A program made the position numbers and the translations under genes. A stretch of DNA of 22,041 bases from SVTX01 sp045658225. GTDB taxonomy: Bacteria; Bacillota; Clostridia; Oscillospirales; CAG-272. Where the stretch lies: NCBI GenBank assembly GCA_045658225.1, contig JAZOUO010000038.1, positions 1 to 22,041 of the forward strand, read 5' to 3'. Every line of letters starts with the position of its first letter. Position 1 is the first letter of the stretch. Positions 1-6,566 of the stretch are shown one piece after another. The notes beneath the pieces were generated by a model, which worked only from the letters and a program-made list of their open reading frames with translations, made no database searches and was not told the DNA's origin.

Positions 1-56
1 GGTTCCCGGTGGGGGCCCAAAAAGGCGCTAGTCCCCCCGGGTTTGGGCCACCCCCT
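1..56. other. Low-quality-looking GC-rich contig end
   Basis: This stretch is dominated by runs of G and C and differs sharply in composition from everything that follows. Its last bases lead into the repeat that starts near 57, and they resemble the same junction before the second copy at 160, but with extra C and T bases. I read it as an error-rich or badly assembled end of a contig, possibly a garbled piece of repeat flank. I see no gene in it. Confidence 0.45.
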
Positions 57-122
57 TTTGGCACCCCCAGCATCGAAATCGAACTCATTACATCGCCTTG
101 GCGATGTGAAGGTTCGATTCCC
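57..122. repeat. REP-like palindromic repeat, copy 1
   Basis: The unit of about 66 bases holds two nested inverted repeats. The inner one is ACATCGCC (90-97) with GGCGATGT (100-107) around a 2-base loop. The outer one is AATCGAAC (77-84) with GTTCGATT (112-119). The same unit recurs at 160-226 with a few substitutions and 1-base indels. The structure resembles intergenic REP/BIME-type elements of bacteria. No coding sequence is visible within it. Confidence 0.75.
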
Positions 123-159
123 GCCCTCACCTGTATAGCAAACACCAATGTGTGAGCCC

Positions 160-226
160 TTTGGTATCCCCAGCATACGAATCGACCTCATTACATCGCC
201 TTTGGCGATGTGAAAGTTCGATTCTC
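160..226. repeat. REP-like palindromic repeat, copy 2
   Basis: This is the second copy of the element at 57-122, about 103 bases further on and in the same orientation. The inner stem ACATCGCC (193-200) / GGCGATGT (204-211) is perfect with a TTT loop, one T longer than in copy 1. The outer arm is AATCGACC (180-187) against GTTCGATT (216-223), with one mismatch. The conserved stem with a variable loop and flank suggests that selection or a copying mechanism acts on the hairpin. It lies about 70 bases before the oxidoreductase gene at 294. Confidence 0.75.
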
Positions 227-293
227 GTTTTTATATGACTAAGGTCAATATTTTTTGTCAATACTCCACTATATAAATATCTCGGAGGACTAT

Positions 294-1793
294 ATGGCAA
301 AAATATTGATAATTGGCGGTGGAGTTTCTGGATTGGCTACGGGAATATACGCGCAGATGGACGGACATCAAGCGATAATATGTGAGAGAGGCTCGGTTGC
401 AGGCGGTAATCTTACGGGTTGGCAACGCGGTGACTACCACATTGATAACTGCATCCATTGGCTGACGGGAACAAATCCCGCGACGGAGACATACAAGATG
501 TGGGAGGAACTTGGCGCACTCGGCGGCGTTGAGGTGTATCAGGGAGAAACGCTTTATACCTATTCTCAAAACGGACATGAGCTATCGCTCTGCAAGGATC
601 TTAAGAAGTTAGAGGAGCAGATGTTAAGCATCTCACCCGATGACAAAAAAGAGATAAGGTCATTTTTTCGTGCAGTTGAGACAATTCAGGGAATGTCAGG
701 AATTGCGGGTGAAAATCACGATAGAAAAAGCAGTACTGCTCAAATGGTGACGTCACTTCCCTATCTTTACAAATATTACAGTATGACTGCGGGCGAGGTT
801 GCAGAGAGGTTCAAGCACCCTTTGATACGAGGATTTATATCGTCATTTTTGGGAGATCAATTTGGAGCTATCGCTCTGATAATAGTTTTCGCTCATTTTG
901 GCGGTGAAAATGGTGGCATACCCGTTGGCGGATCGTGCGGTATGGCTAAAAGAATGACTGATAGATTTATTGCACTCGGCGGAACACTGTATTTGAACAA
1001 GACCGCCAAAAAAGTTAACACAAGGATAGGCAAGGCAGTGTCTGTGAGCTTTGATGACGGAGACGAGATAAGCGCGGACTATATTGTTCTGACCGCCGAC
1101 CCTGCCGTGATATTCAAGGGACTTTTGGATATGCCCATGCCAAGAAAGCTTCAAGCTGAATACAAGGACCGCCGTAAAATAAGATTTTCGGCAATTCACT
1201 GCGCATTTGCATGTGATGAAAAAGAGCTTCCGTTCAGAGGAGATATTATATTTGATGTTCCGCGGGAGTATCAGGGCGAGCTGCATACCAAAAATCTTAT
1301 AATCCGTGAGTTTTCTCACGAGCCGAGCTTTGCACCCGAGGGAAAAAATATCTTGCAGAGCGTTGTTTTTTGCGACGAAAGAATGTCGCGAAAGTTTATA
1401 AAGCTCCGAAAAAACAGACCTTTATATGAGAAAAGAAAGCGCAAACATGCGCAACTTATACAAAGGCTTATTGAGGAAAAAATGCCCGAGCTTCAGGATA
1501 AGCTAAAATGTATAGACGTGTGGACTCCTGCGACGTATAAGAGATTCATAGATTCCGAGATGGGCTCGTTTATGAGCTTTGCTCTGCCTTCAAGGTGTCT
1601 GCCTACGAGGATAAGCAACAGAATTGACGGTATTAATAATATTATTCTGGCAACACAATGGCAGTTGCTCCCTGGAGGACTTCCTATCGCCGCAGAGGGA
1701 GGAAAGCTTGCCATACAGACAATAGCAAAGCTTGAGAAAAAGCATGCCCATAAAAGACAGGAAAAATTTGAAAGGGCGCTTTCAAGAGCGTAA
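294..1793 (+). CDS. FAD-dependent oxidoreductase, phytoene desaturase (CrtI-like) family
   Basis: The predicted protein is 499 residues, a usual length for the CrtI/COG1233 family of NAD(P)/FAD oxidoreductases. An N-terminal Rossmann beta-alpha-beta motif is visible (ILIIGGGVSG, residues 4-13) with an acidic residue at Glu31 that would bind the FAD ribose. It is followed by the Gly-Gly segment typical of the family. Near the C terminus, LLPGGLPIAAEGG fits the conserved FAD-contacting motif of carotenoid desaturases and isomerases. An open frame extends upstream to a TTG at 255, but the ATG at 294 has GGAGG (284-288) five bases before it and starts right at the Rossmann strand, so I chose it. 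The substrate cannot be read from sequence; no carotenoid genes are nearby, so a carotenoid role is not implied. The gene stands alone and ends at a terminator. Confidence 0.85.
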   Translation: MAKILIIGGGVSGLATGIYAQMDGHQAIICERGSVAGGNLTGWQRGDYHIDNCIHWLTGTNPATETYKMWEELGALGGVEVYQGETLYTYSQNGHELSLCKDLKKLEEQMLSISPDDKKEIRSFFRAVETIQGMSGIAGENHDRKSSTAQMVTSLPYLYKYYSMTAGEVAERFKHPLIRGFISSFLGDQFGAIALIIVFAHFGGENGGIPVGGSCGMAKRMTDRFIALGGTLYLNKTAKKVNTRIGKAVSVSFDDGDEISADYIVLTADPAVIFKGLLDMPMPRKLQAEYKDRRKIRFSAIHCAFACDEKELPFRGDIIFDVPREYQGELHTKNLIIREFSHEPSFAPEGKNILQSVVFCDERMSRKFIKLRKNRPLYEKRKRKHAQLIQRLIEEKMPELQDKLKCIDVWTPATYKRFIDSEMGSFMSFALPSRCLPTRISNRIDGINNIILATQWQLLPGGLPIAAEGGKLAIQTIAKLEKKHAHKRQEKFERALSRA

Positions 1794-1824
1794 AAAAATC
1801 TCCGCACTCGGTGCGGAGATTTTT
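1794..1824. terminator. Bidirectional intrinsic terminator between the oxidoreductase and folD
   Basis: A perfect 14-base stem, AAAAATCTCCGCAC (1794-1807) with GTGCGGAGATTTTT (1811-1824), closes a 3-base TCG loop. It is flanked by A and T tracts on either side, so it can end transcription in both directions. It sits between two convergent genes whose stop codons lie within 3 bases of it. Confidence 0.93.
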
Positions 1825-1826
1825 AA

Positions 1827-2678
1827 TTATTTGCCGTAAACTCTTGCGGCGGTGAGTGTATTTTGCATAAGCATTGTAATAGTCATAGGTCCAACGCCGC
1901 CCGGGACGGGTGTGATATAAGATGCCTTAGGCTGAACCTCGGAGAAATTTACGTCTCCGCAGAGCTTGCCGTTGGGCAGGCGGTTTATTCCCACGTCAAT
2001 TACAACTGCGCCCTCTTTTACCATATCCGCCGTGATGAAATTTGCTTTGCCTATTCCAGCTACGAGAATGTCTGCGTTTGCACATATTTCCTTAAGGTTT
2101 TTGGTCTTACTGTGGCATATAGTGACTGTGCCGTTTGCGTGGAGCAAAAGCATAGCCATAGGTTTTCCTACGATATTGGAGCGTCCGATAACTACGCAGT
2201 TCTTCCCTGAGACCTCAACGCCGCTACGTTCAATCAGTGCCATAACGCCTGCGGGGGTACAAGGCAAAAAGTTATAATCACCTATCATTATTTTGCCCAC
2301 GTTGTAGGGGTGGAACGCATCAACATCCTTTTCGGGCTTTATTCTGAGAAGAACAGCCGTCTCGTCAAGATGTTTTGGGAGAGGAAGCTGGCAGAGTATG
2401 CCGTGTATGTTTTCATCGCTATTAAGTCTGTCAATGAGAGAGAGAAGCTCGTCTTGCGTGGTATCTGCGGGCAGCTCGTAGGATTCCGAGTAAAACCCTA
2501 CCTCCTCGCAGGCTCTTTTTTTATTGCGAACGTATACCTGCGACGCGGGGTCCTCACCCACTATTATTACGGCAAGTCCGGGAGCGTATCCGCGTTCTGC
2601 CTTAAACGCATATGTCTGCTCTGCTATTTCTGCTCTTATTTCTTTAGAAATTCTTTTTCCGTCAATTATCTGTGCCAT
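1827..2678 (-). CDS. folD: Bifunctional methylenetetrahydrofolate dehydrogenase / methenyl-THF cyclohydrolase
   Basis: FolD interconverts 5,10-methylene-THF, 5,10-methenyl-THF and 10-formyl-THF in the cytosol, supplying one-carbon units (including for purines). The 283-residue length is standard. Visible signatures are YVRNKKRA (Tyr49 and Lys53, the catalytic pair), GILCQLPLP (93-101, with Gln97), KDVDAFH with Asp118, the NADP-binding stretch VVIGRSNIVGKP, and PVPGGVGPMT near the C terminus. The ATG at 2678 lies inside the 3' end of lgt, and the two genes overlap by 17 bases, so translation is probably coupled. FolD is the last gene of the M16-M16-lgt-folD unit and ends at the terminator at 1794-1824. 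Confidence 0.97.
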   Translation of the reverse strand: MAQIIDGKRISKEIRAEIAEQTYAFKAERGYAPGLAVIIVGEDPASQVYVRNKKRACEEVGFYSESYELPADTTQDELLSLIDRLNSDENIHGILCQLPLPKHLDETAVLLRIKPEKDVDAFHPYNVGKIMIGDYNFLPCTPAGVMALIERSGVEVSGKNCVVIGRSNIVGKPMAMLLLHANGTVTICHSKTKNLKEICANADILVAGIGKANFITADMVKEGAVVIDVGINRLPNGKLCGDVNFSEVQPKASYITPVPGGVGPMTITMLMQNTLTAARVYGK

Positions 2679-3657
2679 TGTCTGCTGATTCCTTTATTGC
2701 ATCGGGGTTGTTTTTTTTGAAAAGCTTGTGATAAAATCTGTCGGGCTTTTGATCTACGTCGGGCTTGAGAATCTGATCAAGCTTTGTGAGCTCCGCGTCA
2801 GGGTTATTGAACTTTCTGGAGTAGATGAGTCCCCAGACGAGAAGTCCGCCGAAGATAACAAAGCACAAAAGTCCCACGAGTTGTGATATTCTTATACTAC
2901 CGATATAAAGGCTGTCCGTACGGAGTGCCTCGATAAACATTCTTCCAAAGCCGTACCAGGCAAGATACATACAAGCCGCCTGACCGTTGAACTTCTTTTT
3001 CTTGTAAAGTATATTTATGAGCACAAATCCCGTTATATTCCAAAGGCTCTCGTAGAGGAACGTGGGGTGAACATACACCATATTGTACGTCTTAAAATCA
3101 TATATCGTGTTGTTGGATATAAGACCCATTCTCAAGAAATACAGTGGGTGACTCTCGGAAACAATGCCGCCATATGCCTCTCCGTTTATGAAGTTGCCCC
3201 ATCTGCCAATAGCCTGAGCGACCATAACACCGGGACCTACCATATCCAACAGTCTGAAAACATTTATTTTCTTTACTTTTGCGCTTATAATAACTCCTGC
3301 TGCGCCGCAGATTATACCGCCGTAGATTCCAAGTCCACCTTGTCTGAGATTAAAAACGTTTTTTATAAATTCCCAAGCGTTTGAGGAGTGAGCAATAAAC
3401 GAATCAAGCTCAAAAATAACGTAGTAAAGTCTTGCGCCGACAACACCCATAATTACAGTCCAAAGTGCGACGTCAATAAGCTTGTCCTGATCAACTCTCT
3501 CGTTTTTTGCGCGGTACATAGCGTAAATAAATGCGAATATAATTCCACAAGTGATTATTATTCCGTACCAGTAGATCTCGAATTTTTCACCGATGCTTTT
3601 GGTGACTTCAAAGGGATCTATTCCAAGTCCGGGAAACGATATTAAATTAGTGTCCAT
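2662..3657 (-). CDS. lgt: Prolipoprotein diacylglyceryl transferase
   Basis: Lgt transfers diacylglycerol from phosphatidylglycerol to the lipobox cysteine of prolipoproteins in the cytoplasmic membrane, the first step of lipoprotein maturation. The 331-residue protein has several hydrophobic helices and the family signature GRWGNFINGEAYG (residues 151-163, with Arg152 and Asn155). It also has GGLGIYGG (108-115), where the E. coli enzyme has a His, and a C-terminal GRMFIEALRTD segment carrying the conserved Arg and Glu. The tail after about residue 285 is hydrophilic and Lys/Asp-rich, and is longer than in E. coli. Its start overlaps the stop of the upstream peptidase gene as TAATG, and its end overlaps folD by 17 bases. 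Confidence 0.96.
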   Translation of the reverse strand: MDTNLISFPGLGIDPFEVTKSIGEKFEIYWYGIIITCGIIFAFIYAMYRAKNERVDQDKLIDVALWTVIMGVVGARLYYVIFELDSFIAHSSNAWEFIKNVFNLRQGGLGIYGGIICGAAGVIISAKVKKINVFRLLDMVGPGVMVAQAIGRWGNFINGEAYGGIVSESHPLYFLRMGLISNNTIYDFKTYNMVYVHPTFLYESLWNITGFVLINILYKKKKFNGQAACMYLAWYGFGRMFIEALRTDSLYIGSIRISQLVGLLCFVIFGGLLVWGLIYSRKFNNPDAELTKLDQILKPDVDQKPDRFYHKLFKKNNPDAIKESADNGTDN

Positions 3658-4955
3658 TAAAGATTATCCTCCTTTATGGGATATATTACGGAAAGCGCTA
3701 TATTTTGTTCCTTGAGAATTCTCTGTATGAGTTCTTCAATATATTCTACATCAATACTGCCCAGAATGTCAAGGTATTCAAACAAATTCATATTGTCTTT
3801 GCCCGACGCATAGGACATAAGCATAAAGGAAATGTCCTCAGTAGAGTCAAAATCCGAGATAAAGCTTGCATAATCGCATCTGACCTCGCGCTCAAACGCT
3901 TCTCTGTCAAGCTTGGAATTTTTGACTTTCCTTATTTTATCCTTTATTTGACGCATAAGCTCGTGCGGATCATCACTCTCACCCGAAAACGTTATATACG
4001 AAAAGGTCTTGGTGGTAGATGCTCCGCAGTCAAATCCAGGGGAGATAAGCTTTTTGTCAAGAAGCTCGAGATAAAAGTCCTCGGACTGTGAGAATACCAT
4101 TCGGCAGAATATATCCAACGCCGCGCTTTGCTTGAGTCGCTCTTTTTTATCTGTGGGGATATCGTTTATTTTAAGTCCTATACAGCAGATAGGCTTTGCA
4201 AGTGGCATATTTGCGCTCACGTACTCGCACAAAACTCCGTCGGGCTCGTCTTGCGGTATTTCCCTTGCGCTGAATTTTGGGAGCACGGGGAGAATACTGT
4301 CAACCGTCTCTATTATTTTATCAATATCAAGGTCGCCCGATATACACAGTCCCATATTTTCGGGGGTGTAGAAATCGCGGCAGCACTTGTAAAGGATCTC
4401 TGTAGTTATCTTACTTATAGACTCCTCCGTGCCGCAAATCTCGTTTTTGACGGTGTTATTTTTATACATCGCCGACAAAAGATTTACGTGGCAACGGTCG
4501 TATGGGTCGTCAATGCAACCGCGTATTTCCTCTGCGATAATGCCAAGTTCTTTTTTGACCGATTCCTCGGTAAAATAAGGGATAGTCACGAATCGCACAA
4601 GCTCTAGCAAGCACTCGTAAAAGTTTTCGGTGGTGCTGAAAAAGTATGCCGTCTTGGTGCTTGACGTAAACGCGTTGCAATAGCCGCCGTAGGAATTTAT
4701 GATAGCGTCGGCATTTGAGCCGTCGCTGTTGTCAAACATTTTGTGCTCAAGAAAATGAGCGCATCCGAGAGGGAGAGTCGTTTCACCCTCGATTGTTGTG
4801 TAGTGCTGATATTTGCCGCCGAAATTTACGTAAAGTACCGCCTGTGCAGACGCCTTTTTCTTTGGCACGTATGATATGAAAAGTCCGCTTTCGTGATGAA
4901 TGTGATAAGCAGATTCACAAAGCTGCTCGGAGTAGAATTTTTCAATCTTGTTCAT
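3657..4955 (-). CDS. M16 family zinc metallopeptidase, catalytic subunit (YmfH-like)
   Basis: The protein is 432 residues and carries the inverted zinc motif HFLEH (His67, Glu70, His71). A downstream Glu pair about 72 residues later (IIAEEIRG, 139-146) can supply the third ligand, so this subunit should be catalytically competent. The C-terminal half lacks the R/Y motif that is present in its partner. A frame opens at TTG 4961, but the ATG at 4955 sits nine bases after GGAGG and is the more plausible start. It overlaps the upstream partner gene by 14 bases and lgt by one base. In Bacillota such peptidases occur as adjacent YmfF/YmfH pairs. The substrate is unknown; peptide processing or degradation is the likely role. 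Confidence 0.9.
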   Translation of the reverse strand: MNKIEKFYSEQLCESAYHIHHESGLFISYVPKKKASAQAVLYVNFGGKYQHYTTIEGETTLPLGCAHFLEHKMFDNSDGSNADAIINSYGGYCNAFTSSTKTAYFFSTTENFYECLLELVRFVTIPYFTEESVKKELGIIAEEIRGCIDDPYDRCHVNLLSAMYKNNTVKNEICGTEESISKITTEILYKCCRDFYTPENMGLCISGDLDIDKIIETVDSILPVLPKFSAREIPQDEPDGVLCEYVSANMPLAKPICCIGLKINDIPTDKKERLKQSAALDIFCRMVFSQSEDFYLELLDKKLISPGFDCGASTTKTFSYITFSGESDDPHELMRQIKDKIRKVKNSKLDREAFEREVRCDYASFISDFDSTEDISFMLMSYASGKDNMNLFEYLDILGSIDVEYIEELIQRILKEQNIALSVIYPIKEDNL

Positions 4956-6291
4956 ATTCAAAATCCTCCGAGTCTATGTTATTTATATTTTTGTTGCTCG
5001 TAAGAAAGAACACCGAGCATACAGATACCTTTTGAGCAAATGCTACGACGTCCTCTTTTGTGAGCGACGTTATCTGCCTTTTTCTGCCCTCAATAGATAT
5101 ATCGAGATTTGCAAGAAGCTTATATTTGAAACTTGACGCTACGAGCGAGGCGGACGTATCGGGCATTTGATTCAAGGAATTGATAATTCCCTTCTTTGCG
5201 GTAATCATCTCCTCATCAGATATATTGCCAAGTCTCATCTGCTCTATCTGATTTTTTATTTCACATAGAGCCACATCCTTGTTTTCTGGCTTTATTCCGC
5301 AGGCTATTATCATAGTTCCAACGCCTGAATTTATACCCGAATAGCAGGAATAACAAAGGCTCTTTCTTTCTCTGACATTCATAAATAGCTTTGATGTCGA
5401 GCTTCCACCGAGTATTTCATTATAAAGCGACATCGCTGCGCTGTCAGAGTCACCGATAGTTGTATTGCATGTCAAACCTATGTTGAGTGTTGCTTGGGTA
5501 AGATTGAACTCCTCCTCGCATTCGCTATATTTTGGTGCAGGTAGAGCGTATTTGGGAGTTATGTTCATCGGCTCTCGCTCCCCTATTCTATCAAATATAG
5601 GTTTTAGCTTTTTGGCTATTTCTTCGTCACTTTCCGTGCCCACGTAATAAGCCGAGACAGTGGAGTGCTTGAGAAAATACTCGCGGATAGTGGTAAGCTC
5701 CTCTCGGGTATATCCCCTCAAAAGCTCCTCTGTTCCGTATAAGGAATATCCCGCAGGATCATCCCCAAAAACCATCTGATCGCATCTGAGCGCGGCATAC
5801 GCCTTGGGAGAATTAAGATTTGCATTGATGTTGTCTATTGCAAAATCTCTCTCACTTTCAAAGAATTTTTTGGAGAGGAGTCCGTCGCTGTCGTACAAAG
5901 GTTTGAGCAAAACGTCCTCAATGACCTTTAGTGTCTCACCGAGCAGGTCGAGAGTAGCATTCTTTTGGGGTAAATATTTTTTATCAAGAGTCGTACAGGA
6001 TATACGGTAGGTGTGATTTGCGCCGAGGTGATAGTCTTTCCAATAGACTGTGGCATCGTACATGCGGTCAAGGTGCTTGTTCATATGAGTGATGGTCGGA
6101 AAATTTTTGCTTCCTCTGAAGAGCACCGAGAGCATAAGACGTATCAGCGGAGACTTGTATTTATCCGCAGGAAGCGTAAAGAAAATGTCCAAGCGGGATT
6201 TTTTGTATTCGCTTGTGTTCAGACAGTAAAGGTGTGCGCCTCTTGAAAGAGTTATTTTTTCATTTTCATCAAACAAAATCTTGTCCTTCAT
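4942..6291 (-). CDS. M16 family peptidase, non-catalytic partner subunit (YmfF-like)
   Basis: The protein is 449 residues and has the M16 fold pattern, but the HxxEH position is replaced (the helix reads LIRLMLSVLFRGSKNF, about 49-64), so it should not bind zinc. Its C-terminal half has NVRERKSLCYSCYSG (305-319), matching the Arg/Tyr motif that contacts substrate in M16B enzymes (Arg307, Tyr314). Together with the HxxEH-bearing neighbour this predicts a heterodimer with a shared active site, as in mitochondrial processing peptidase and some bacterial M16B pairs. A frame extends to 6354, but that codon lies inside the promoter. The ATG at 6291 has AAGGAGA upstream and was chosen. It is the first gene of the unit. 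Confidence 0.88.
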   Translation of the reverse strand: MKDKILFDENEKITLSRGAHLYCLNTSEYKKSRLDIFFTLPADKYKSPLIRLMLSVLFRGSKNFPTITHMNKHLDRMYDATVYWKDYHLGANHTYRISCTTLDKKYLPQKNATLDLLGETLKVIEDVLLKPLYDSDGLLSKKFFESERDFAIDNINANLNSPKAYAALRCDQMVFGDDPAGYSLYGTEELLRGYTREELTTIREYFLKHSTVSAYYVGTESDEEIAKKLKPIFDRIGEREPMNITPKYALPAPKYSECEEEFNLTQATLNIGLTCNTTIGDSDSAAMSLYNEILGGSSTSKLFMNVRERKSLCYSCYSGINSGVGTMIIACGIKPENKDVALCEIKNQIEQMRLGNISDEEMITAKKGIINSLNQMPDTSASLVASSFKYKLLANLDISIEGRKRQITSLTKEDVVAFAQKVSVCSVFFLTSNKNINNIDSEDFEYEQD

Positions 6292-6325
6292 ACAAGTTCT
6301 CCTTTCGTAAAAATAATCAATGTAT

Positions 6326-6354
6326 ATTATACACCAAATCCGATACTTTTTCAA
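6326..6354 (-). promoter_or_regulatory. Sigma-A promoter of the M16-M16-lgt-folD operon
   Basis: Read on the minus strand, TTGAAA (6349-6354) and TATAAT (6326-6331) are separated by exactly 17 bases. The predicted transcription start is near 6319, about 28 bases before the ATG at 6291. This rules out the longer upstream start of the first gene. Confidence 0.9.
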
Positions 6355-6387
6355 GTCTTTTTTGTTGGATAAAAAAATAAAAAAACC

Positions 6388-6416
6388 TTGAAATAGACTT
6401 TAAATTATGATATAAT
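6388..6416 (+). promoter_or_regulatory. Upstream candidate sigma-A promoter P1 of the his operon
   Basis: TTGAAA (6388-6393) and TATAAT (6411-6416) are spaced by 17 bases on the plus strand. This places a start near 6423, giving a leader of about 144 bases before hisZ. It lies in an AT-rich stretch, so chance is possible, but the match is only two bases off full consensus. Its -35 box faces that of the divergent peptidase promoter across about 33 bases. Confidence 0.65.
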
Positions 6417-6479
6417 TATTAGGAATATTTTTTATTCTCACATATTTTGAAATAAAGATGAAAAATTTGAATTTTTCTA

Positions 6480-6508
6480 TTGACATACAAGCTCGCTTGT
6501 AGTAAAAT
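6480..6508 (+). promoter_or_regulatory. Main candidate promoter P2 of the his operon
   Basis: TTGACA (6480-6485) and TAAAAT (6503-6508) are spaced by 17 bases. The predicted start is near 6515, giving a leader of about 52 bases to hisZ. The whole spacer is occupied by a perfect palindrome (6486-6501), so a bound repressor would directly block polymerase. Confidence 0.88.
6486..6501. promoter_or_regulatory. Palindromic operator-like site 1 in the his promoter
   Basis: TACAAGC and GCTTGTA form a perfect 7-base inverted repeat around a central TC, filling the spacer between the -35 and -10 boxes of P2. The position is classic for a repressor site. In Bacillota some his operons are controlled by the TrpR-family repressor HisR/YerC; assigning this site to it is my inference, as I cannot compare it with a verified consensus. 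Confidence 0.7.
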
Positions 6509-6520
6509 AAAGTATATTAC

Positions 6521-6546
6521 ACTTTAGCTTGCTAAAACGCTAAAGT
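6521..6546. promoter_or_regulatory. Second operator-like palindrome / leader hairpin of the his operon
   Basis: TTTAGC-TT-GCTAAA (6523-6536) is a 6-base inverted repeat with the same AGCTYGCT core as site 1, centred 36 bases further downstream. The region can also form a longer stem, ACTTTAGC (6521-6528) with GCTAAAGT (6539-6546), ending seven bases before the GGAG of hisZ. It could be a second repressor site just after the start of transcription, or a leader hairpin. I see no T-box consensus and no leader peptide. Confidence 0.55.
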
Positions 6547-6566
6547 AAAAACGGAGAAAACGCGTT

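Noticed and set aside
108..131. tRNA T-arm-like sequence GGTTCGATTCCC in the left repeat
   Set aside because: The T-loop-like bases are part of the outer inverted repeat. The supposed T-stem does not pair and there is no acceptor, D or anticodon arm, so it is not a tRNA gene.
255..293. Promoter directly before the FAD oxidoreductase (TTGTCA at 255, TATAAA at 272)
   Set aside because: The two boxes are only 11 bases apart, which is too close for sigma-A, and the other pairings in this stretch match poorly.
1863..2720. Overlapping plus-strand frames opposite folD and lgt
   Set aside because: They run against a clearly coding minus strand, lack ribosome binding sites and give low-complexity translations.
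6417..6566. T-box riboswitch in the his leader
   Set aside because: I looked for the conserved T-box core (GGTGG-type) and a following terminator/antiterminator and found neither; the leader from P2 is only about 52 bases.
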